DNA from: Mycobacterium sp. 1554424.7
GTDB lineage: Bacteria > Actinomycetota > Actinomycetes > Mycobacteriales > Mycobacteriaceae
Direction of reading: 5' to 3'
DNA: 38,295 bases
NCBI RefSeq assembly: GCF_001665295.1
Contig: NZ_LZSE01000134.1
Span: 1 to 38,295 of the forward strand
The notes below the pieces were generated by a model. The model did no database searches, was not told where the DNA came from, and was given only the letters and a program-made list of their open reading frames with translations. Positions 32,276 to 38,295 of the stretch are shown here, piece by piece (position 1 is the first letter of the stretch; each line of letters opens with the position of its first letter). The translations under genes and the position numbers were made by a program.

Positions 32276-32688
32276 TGCGATTGGACCACGTGGTTCTCTG
32301 GACGAGGGACGCCGCGGCGGCGATGGATTTCTACACGAGAGTGGTCGGGCTGGCGCCGGTACGGTTCGCGGAGTTCGAGGCCGGCGAGGCGCCGTTCCCG
32401 AGCGTGCGGGTGTGCGACGACTCGATCATCGACCTGATGCCGCTCGAGATGGCTTCGGCCGCGGCGTCGTCCGCGGTGGCCGAGGGAAGCGCCGGCCGAC
32501 CCGTCAACCACGTCTGCCTCGCGCTGTCGAAAGCCGAATACGACGCGCTGGATGCGCGCCTGCGTGAGGAAGGCGTGGACACCAGCGCGCGGCTGACCCA
32601 CAGCTTCGGGGCCCGGGGGTGGTCGCCGCAGACGTACTACTTCGCCGACCCCGACGGCAATGTCATCGAGGCCCGTTATTACGAGTGA
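32275..32688 (+). CDS. VOC-superfamily protein (glyoxalase/dioxygenase fold)
   Basis: A 137-residue metal-binding protein of the vicinal-oxygen-chelate superfamily (glyoxalases, extradiol dioxygenases, resistance proteins). Two paired beta-alpha-beta modules are visible, with metal-ligand candidates H5 (RLDHVVLW) and E132 (GNVIEARYYE). The second module opens with PVNHVCLAL and ends with TYYFADPDGN, the classic motif. The substrate is unknown; the divergent ephA operon hints at a common small electrophilic or lipid-derived metabolite. The ATG at 32275 is chosen because of the -10 box seven bases upstream. In M. tuberculosis I remember espACD between ephA and ftsH, not this gene. Confidence 0.85.
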   Translation: MRLDHVVLWTRDAAAAMDFYTRVVGLAPVRFAEFEAGEAPFPSVRVCDDSIIDLMPLEMASAAASSAVAEGSAGRPVNHVCLALSKAEYDALDARLREEGVDTSARLTHSFGARGWSPQTYYFADPDGNVIEARYYE

Positions 32689-32761
32689 GGCGCGATTGTG
32701 TGGTTTGCCACGTCGGGAACCAGACCGGGAACTGCCGCTCGTTATCTCGTGAGGATGCTGC

Positions 32762-32780
32762 GCCCCGGCTCTGCCGGGGC
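32762..32780. terminator. GC hairpin between the VOC gene and ftsH
   Basis: GCCCCGG and CCGGGGC form a perfect 7-bp stem with a five-base loop, 73 bases after the VOC stop. There is no T run, so termination is only possible. Confidence 0.35.
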
Positions 32781-32861
32781 TGGCAGCAGCCGCTAGCGGT
32801 AGCCTGGACTTTTGCAGCTTCGTGTATCGGGGAAGGACCTGGCCGACGAGGCCGATGATTG

Positions 32862-35240
<2,379 letters not shown>

Positions 35241-35256
35241 CGAAACGGAGGACTCG

Positions 35257-35889
35257 ATGGCTCTTCCGGATTTGGAGCCCGATCTGGGGCCCGCCACCCG
35301 CCAGGCGACCCCGCGCATACGGGCGTTCGATCACCAACGCGCCGAGGCCGCGATCCGCGAGCTGCTGTACGCGATCGGCGAAGACCCCGATCGAAACGGC
35401 TTGCAGGACACGCCCGCCCGCGTCGCGCGCGCCTACCGCGAGATGTTCGCCGGGCTCTACACCGATCCCGACAGCGTCCTGAACACCATGTTCGACGAGG
35501 ACCACGACGAGATGGTGATCGTCAAGGAAATCCCGCTGTACTCGACCTGCGAACACCACCTGGTCTCGTTCCACGGGGTCGCCCACGTCGGCTACATCCC
35601 CGGCAAGGACGGCAGGGTGACCGGCCTGTCCAAGATCGCCCGGCTGGTGGACCTGTACGCCAAGCGGCCCCAGGTTCAGGAGCGGCTCACCAGCCAGATC
35701 GCCGACGCCCTGGTGAAAAAACTCGACCCGCGCGGGGTCATCGTCGTCGTCGAGGCGGAGCACCTGTGCATGGCGATGCGCGGTGTCCGCAAGCCCGGCG
35801 CCGTCACCACGACGTCGGCGGTGCGTGGCATGTTCAAGACCAGTCCCGCCTCCCGAGCCGAAGCCCTCGATCTGATCCTGCGCAAGTGA
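35257..35889 (+). CDS. folE: GTP cyclohydrolase I
   Basis: First enzyme of folate synthesis: converts GTP to dihydroneopterin triphosphate with a zinc ion. The 210 residues have the zinc ligands C98 and H101 (STCEHHLV) and C171 (EHLCMAMRG), and [24 protein letters not shown], the family signature. The N-terminal 20 residues are a variable, probably disordered extension. GGAGGA at 35247-35252 supports the ATG. It lies 16 bases after ftsH and its stop overlaps the folP start by four bases (GTGA). Confidence 0.97.
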   Translation: MALPDLEPDLGPATRQATPRIRAFDHQRAEAAIRELLYAIGEDPDRNGLQDTPARVARAYREMFAGLYTDPDSVLNTMFDEDHDEMVIVKEIPLYSTCEHHLVSFHGVAHVGYIPGKDGRVTGLSKIARLVDLYAKRPQVQERLTSQIADALVKKLDPRGVIVVVEAEHLCMAMRGVRKPGAVTTTSAVRGMFKTSPASRAEALDLILRK

Positions 35890-36719
35890 GCCCTTTGAGG
35901 CCCATGCCCATGCAGGTGATGGGAGTCCTCAACGTCACCGACGATTCGTTCTCGGACGGCGGGCGCTATCTGGATGCCGACGACGCCGTCGCCCATGGTC
36001 TCGCGATGGCCGCCGAGGGCGCGGGCATCGTCGACGTCGGAGGCGAGTCGACGCGGCCCGGCGCCGTCCGCATCGACGCCCGGGTGGAGGCGTCGCGCGT
36101 GGTTCCCGTCGTCAAAGAACTTGCCGCACAAGGCATCACCGTGAGCATCGACACCATGCACGCCGACGTCGCGCGGGCGGCGCTGCAGAGCGGCGCGCGA
36201 ATCGTCAACGACGTGTCGGGTGGGCGGGCCGACCCCGCCATGGCGCCGCTGCTGGCCGAGGCCGGCGTGCCGTGGGTGTTGATGCACTGGCGGCCGGTGT
36301 CGCCCGAGCGTCCGCATGAGGCCCCGCAGTACCGCGACGTGGTGGCAGAGGTGCGCGCCGAGCTGCTTGCCAACGTCGACGACGCGGTCGCCGCGGGTGT
36401 CGATCCCGACAAGCTGGTGATCGACCCCGGGCTGGGATTCGCCAAGACGGCACAACACAATTGGGCGTTGCTGCACGCGCTGCCGCAGCTCGTCGCCACC
36501 GGGATTCCGGTGCTCCTGGGCGCCTCTCGCAAGCGGTTCCTGGGGACGTTGCTGGCCGGGCCCGACGGGTCGCCGCGTCCGCCCGACGGGCGCGAGACGG
36601 CTACGGCGGTGATCTCCGCGCTGGCCGCCCTGCATGGGGCCTGGGGCGTGCGCGTGCACGACGTGCGCGCCTCCGTCGATGCCCTCAAGGTCGTCGAGGC
36701 CTGGACGCGGAATGGCTGA
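35886..36719 (+). CDS. folP: dihydropteroate synthase
   Basis: Joins p-aminobenzoate to dihydropterin pyrophosphate; it is the target of sulfonamides and is activated against by para-aminosalicylate-type drugs. The 277-residue TIM barrel shows [50 protein letters not shown] and GASRKRFLG, all substrate-binding signatures. The start is GTG at 35886 inside the folE stop; it gives [16 protein letters not shown], matching FolP1 of M. tuberculosis. Later in-frame ATGs at 35904 and 35910 are less likely. Its end overlaps folB by eight bases. Confidence 0.96.
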   Translation: MSPLRPMPMQVMGVLNVTDDSFSDGGRYLDADDAVAHGLAMAAEGAGIVDVGGESTRPGAVRIDARVEASRVVPVVKELAAQGITVSIDTMHADVARAALQSGARIVNDVSGGRADPAMAPLLAEAGVPWVLMHWRPVSPERPHEAPQYRDVVAEVRAELLANVDDAVAAGVDPDKLVIDPGLGFAKTAQHNWALLHALPQLVATGIPVLLGASRKRFLGTLLAGPDGSPRPPDGRETATAVISALAALHGAWGVRVHDVRASVDALKVVEAWTRNG

Positions 36720-37113
36720 TCGAATCGAGTTGCGCGGCTTGGCGGTTCGCGGCCGGCACGGGGTCTTCGAACACGAGCGCGCCACCGGGCAGGATTTCGT
36801 CGTCGACATCACCGTGTGGATCGACCTGGCCGACGCCGCCGCCAGCGACGAGCTGGCCGACACCTACGACTACGCCGCGCTGGCGCAGCTGGCCGCCGAC
36901 GTCGTCGCCGGGCCGGCGCGCAAGCTGATCGAAACGGTCGGCGGTGAGATCGCCGACCGGGTGATGGGCGACGCGCGCGTGCACGCCGTCGAGGTGGTCG
37001 TGCACAAGCCGCAGGCCCCCATCCCGCAACAGTTCGCCGACGTGGCCGTCGCCGTTCGGCGGTCGCGGCGCGGCGGTCGCGGTTCGGTGATCCCGGCCGG
37101 CGGGGCGCTATGA
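36712..37113 (+). CDS. folB: dihydroneopterin aldolase
   Basis: Cleaves dihydroneopterin to hydroxymethyl-dihydropterin and glycolaldehyde. The 133 residues begin [18 protein letters not shown]. The catalytic region includes E22 in [19 protein letters not shown] and the C-terminal lysine in [10 protein letters not shown]. The length is identical to M. tuberculosis FolB. It starts inside the end of folP (8-base overlap). Its stop overlaps, as ATGA, the start of a 19-codon minicistron that leads to folK. Confidence 0.96.
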   Translation: MADRIELRGLAVRGRHGVFEHERATGQDFVVDITVWIDLADAAASDELADTYDYAALAQLAADVVAGPARKLIETVGGEIADRVMGDARVHAVEVVVHKPQAPIPQQFADVAVAVRRSRRGGRGSVIPAGGAL

Positions 37114-37169
37114 CGCGCCTCGATGACGATGATGCCGGCGAAGCCGGGATCGAGGAATGGCGCCCATGA
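37110..37169 (+). CDS. 19-codon minicistron linking folB to folK
   Basis: A small open frame of 19 codons encodes [19 protein letters not shown], an acidic peptide. Its ATG overlaps the folB stop (ATGA at 37110-37113). Its TGA overlaps the folK ATG in the same way (ATGA at 37166-37169). Ribosomes finishing folB could therefore reinitiate on it and be delivered to the folK start. GAGGA at 37152-37156 within it serves as the folK ribosome site. It could be a chance frame or a relic of folB-folK spacing; no function of the peptide itself is claimed. Confidence 0.4.
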   Translation: MTRLDDDDAGEAGIEEWRP

Positions 37170-37708
37170 GCCGCGTCGTGCTGTCGATCGGTTCCAACCT
37201 GGGTGACCGGTTGGCCCGGCTGCAGTCGGTCGTCGACGGGCTCGGCAACGCCGTCGTCGCGGTGTCTCCCATCTACGAGACGGATCCCTGGGGCCGAATG
37301 GATCAGGCCCCGTTTCTCAACGCGGTGCTCATCGCCGACGACCCGGCGTGCGACGGGCAGGCCTGGCTGAGCCGGGCGCAGGGGTTCGAGCGGGCGGCGG
37401 GTCGGGTCCGCGGCGAGCGCTGGGGCCCGCGCACTCTCGACGTCGACCTGATCGCCTGCTACGGCGACGGCGAAGCGGAAGTGATCACCCGTGAGCCCAA
37501 CCTGACGCTGCCGCACCCGCTGGCCCACCTGCGGGCCTTCGTGATGGTGCCGTGGCTGGCCATCGAGCCGGAAGCGCAGTTGACGGTCGCCGAGGGGCGG
37601 CGGCCCGTCGCGCGGTTGCTGGCCGAGCTGGACCCGGCGGACCGGGCCGGGGTCCGGCTGTCCAACCTGACACTCGAGCTCGACACGAAACCGGAATCGG
37701 ACGCCTGA
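37166..37708 (+). CDS. folK: hydroxymethyl-dihydropterin pyrophosphokinase
   Basis: Transfers pyrophosphate from ATP to hydroxymethyl-dihydropterin, making the substrate of FolP. The 180-residue form starts [19 protein letters not shown]. The HPPK signature RWGPRTLDVDLIACYG carries the two metal-binding aspartates, and LPHPLAHLRAFVMVPW follows. I prefer the ATG at 37166 because GAGGA lies nine bases before it. The in-frame ATG at 37157 has no room for a ribosome site. The stop overlaps the next ATG by one base (TGATG). Confidence 0.94.
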   Translation: MSRVVLSIGSNLGDRLARLQSVVDGLGNAVVAVSPIYETDPWGRMDQAPFLNAVLIADDPACDGQAWLSRAQGFERAAGRVRGERWGPRTLDVDLIACYGDGEAEVITREPNLTLPHPLAHLRAFVMVPWLAIEPEAQLTVAEGRRPVARLLAELDPADRAGVRLSNLTLELDTKPESDA

Positions 37709-38184
37709 TGGGCCCGACCCGCAAGCGTGACCTGACGGCCGCGGTGGTCGGTGCTGCCGTATTGGGCTATCTGCTGGTGATCTCGCTGTATCGCTGGTTC
37801 CCACCCATCACGGTATTGACTGGGCTGCCGCTGCTCGGTGTGGCCATCGCCGAGGCGCTGTGGGCGCGTTATGTGCGGGGCAAGATCAACGACGGCGAGA
37901 TCGGCGCCGGGCCCGGCTGGCTGCACCCGCTGGCGGTGGCACGCAGCGTGGTGGTGGCCAAGGCGTCCGCCTGGGTGGGCGCGCTCGTGCTCGGCTGGTG
38001 GGCCGGGGTGCTGGTGTATTTTCTGCCGCGGCGGTCGTGGCTGCGGGCGGCTGAGCACGACACCCCCGGCACCGTGGTGGCCGCAGTCAGCGCGCTGGCG
38101 CTGGTCGTTGCCGCGCTGTGGCTGCAGCATTGCTGCAAGTCCCCGCAGGACCCGACCGAGCACGGCGAGGGTGCGGAAACGTAG
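37708..38184 (+). CDS. DUF3180 membrane protein (Rv3605c-like)
   Basis: A 158-residue protein with four predicted membrane helices (about 10-27, 33-50, 85-108 and 121-140) and a polar C-terminal tail. It is regularly found after folK in actinobacteria; the function is unknown, and a link to pteridine or folate handling is only guilt by association. The ATG at 37708 shares a base with the folK stop. The length equals the remembered Rv3605c. It is the last gene of the ftsH-fol run. Confidence 0.9.
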   Translation: MGPTRKRDLTAAVVGAAVLGYLLVISLYRWFPPITVLTGLPLLGVAIAEALWARYVRGKINDGEIGAGPGWLHPLAVARSVVVAKASAWVGALVLGWWAGVLVYFLPRRSWLRAAEHDTPGTVVAAVSALALVVAALWLQHCCKSPQDPTEHGEGAET

Positions 38185-38191
38185 CGCATTC

Positions 38192-38220
38192 TCCCGACGC
38201 GGCGATCAACCCGGTCGGGA
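38192..38220 (+). terminator. hairpin after the folate operon, candidate terminator
   Basis: TCCCGAC and GTCGGGA form a 7-bp stem around a 15-base loop just after the DUF3180 stop. No T run follows. Its place between the operon end and a new promoter makes termination plausible. Confidence 0.35.
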
Positions 38221-38261
38221 ATCGCCGGAGCCGCGCGACACGCGGAGTGACCTCGCGCAGG

Positions 38262-38274
38262 TACTCTCAGGCCA
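38262..38274 (+). promoter_or_regulatory. -10 box and leaderless start of the right-edge gene
   Basis: TACTCT (38262-38267) is followed after six bases by the ATG at 38274; no ribosome-binding site is seen. Confidence 0.6.
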
Positions 38275-38295
38275 TGACCGTTCTGTCCCGCGGCG
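38274..38295 (+). CDS. start of a gene cut by the right edge (Rv3604c position)
   Basis: Only seven codons are visible (MTVLSRG). A leaderless promoter directly in front and its place after the DUF3180 gene support a real start. In M. tuberculosis the next gene in this direction is Rv3604c, a conserved membrane protein; the identity here is inferred from order alone. Confidence 0.5.

Overview
This is high-GC chromosomal DNA from a slow-growing Mycobacterium. The signs are two PE_PGRS genes, a PE/PPE pair, leaderless GTG/ATG starts preceded by TANNNT -10 boxes, and proteins that match remembered M. tuberculosis products almost residue for residue (TopA, FtsH, FolB, Ppa, GalE1, TilS, PPE65, EphA). 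Read left to right, the gene order is that of the M. tuberculosis Rv3652-Rv3604c segment in reverse. Several genes I remember there are missing: fic, Rv3633, esxW/esxV and espACD. That argues against the tuberculosis complex and for another PE_PGRS-bearing slow grower (the kansasii/marinum/szulgai side of the genus). Species cannot be fixed from this window. All comparisons with M. tuberculosis are from memory, not from a search.

Layout. (1) 1-4472: the N-terminal part of a PE_PGRS gene running off the left edge, an SftH/MrfA-type DNA helicase, the cold-shock protein gene cspA with a strong intrinsic terminator, and a conserved mycobacterial protein. (2) 4667-11200: topA (TTG start) convergent with a membrane adenylate cyclase, then the clamp-loader delta-prime gene, a tRNA-Thr(CGU) gene and two very small conserved genes. 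(3) 11222-19426: a cell-envelope locus with a GT-C-like membrane protein, galE1, the polyprenyl-phospho-GalNAc synthase PpgS and its partner, and a flippase-like protein. This fits making and exporting the galactosamine donor for arabinogalactan. A large PE_PGRS gene sits in its middle. (4) 19518-21885: a TerC/DUF475 membrane protein, an unrecognised 230-residue protein and ppa. (5) 21997-26036: the tightly packed run dacB-like carboxypeptidase, zincin-like metalloprotease, tilS, hpt. (6) 26063-32688: an accessory block with lpqG, a PE/PPE pair, a phage-repressor-like HTH protein, a tightly coupled ephA-monooxygenase-alcohol dehydrogenase operon and a VOC protein. (7) 32862-38184: ftsH and the folate operon folE-folP-folB-folK-DUF3180, then the first seven codons of another gene at the right edge.

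The most interesting signals are these. The hpt-to-ftsH interval, which I remember as short in other actinobacteria, carries a block of about 6.8 kb whose content differs from M. tuberculosis; the ESX genes I expect there are absent and an oxidoreductase gene and a repressor-like gene are present. A 19-codon minicistron is locked by ATGA overlaps to both folB and folK. At least nine genes look leaderless, including galE1 in an extremely compact divergent promoter. I found no IS element, CRISPR array, prophage or rRNA gene.
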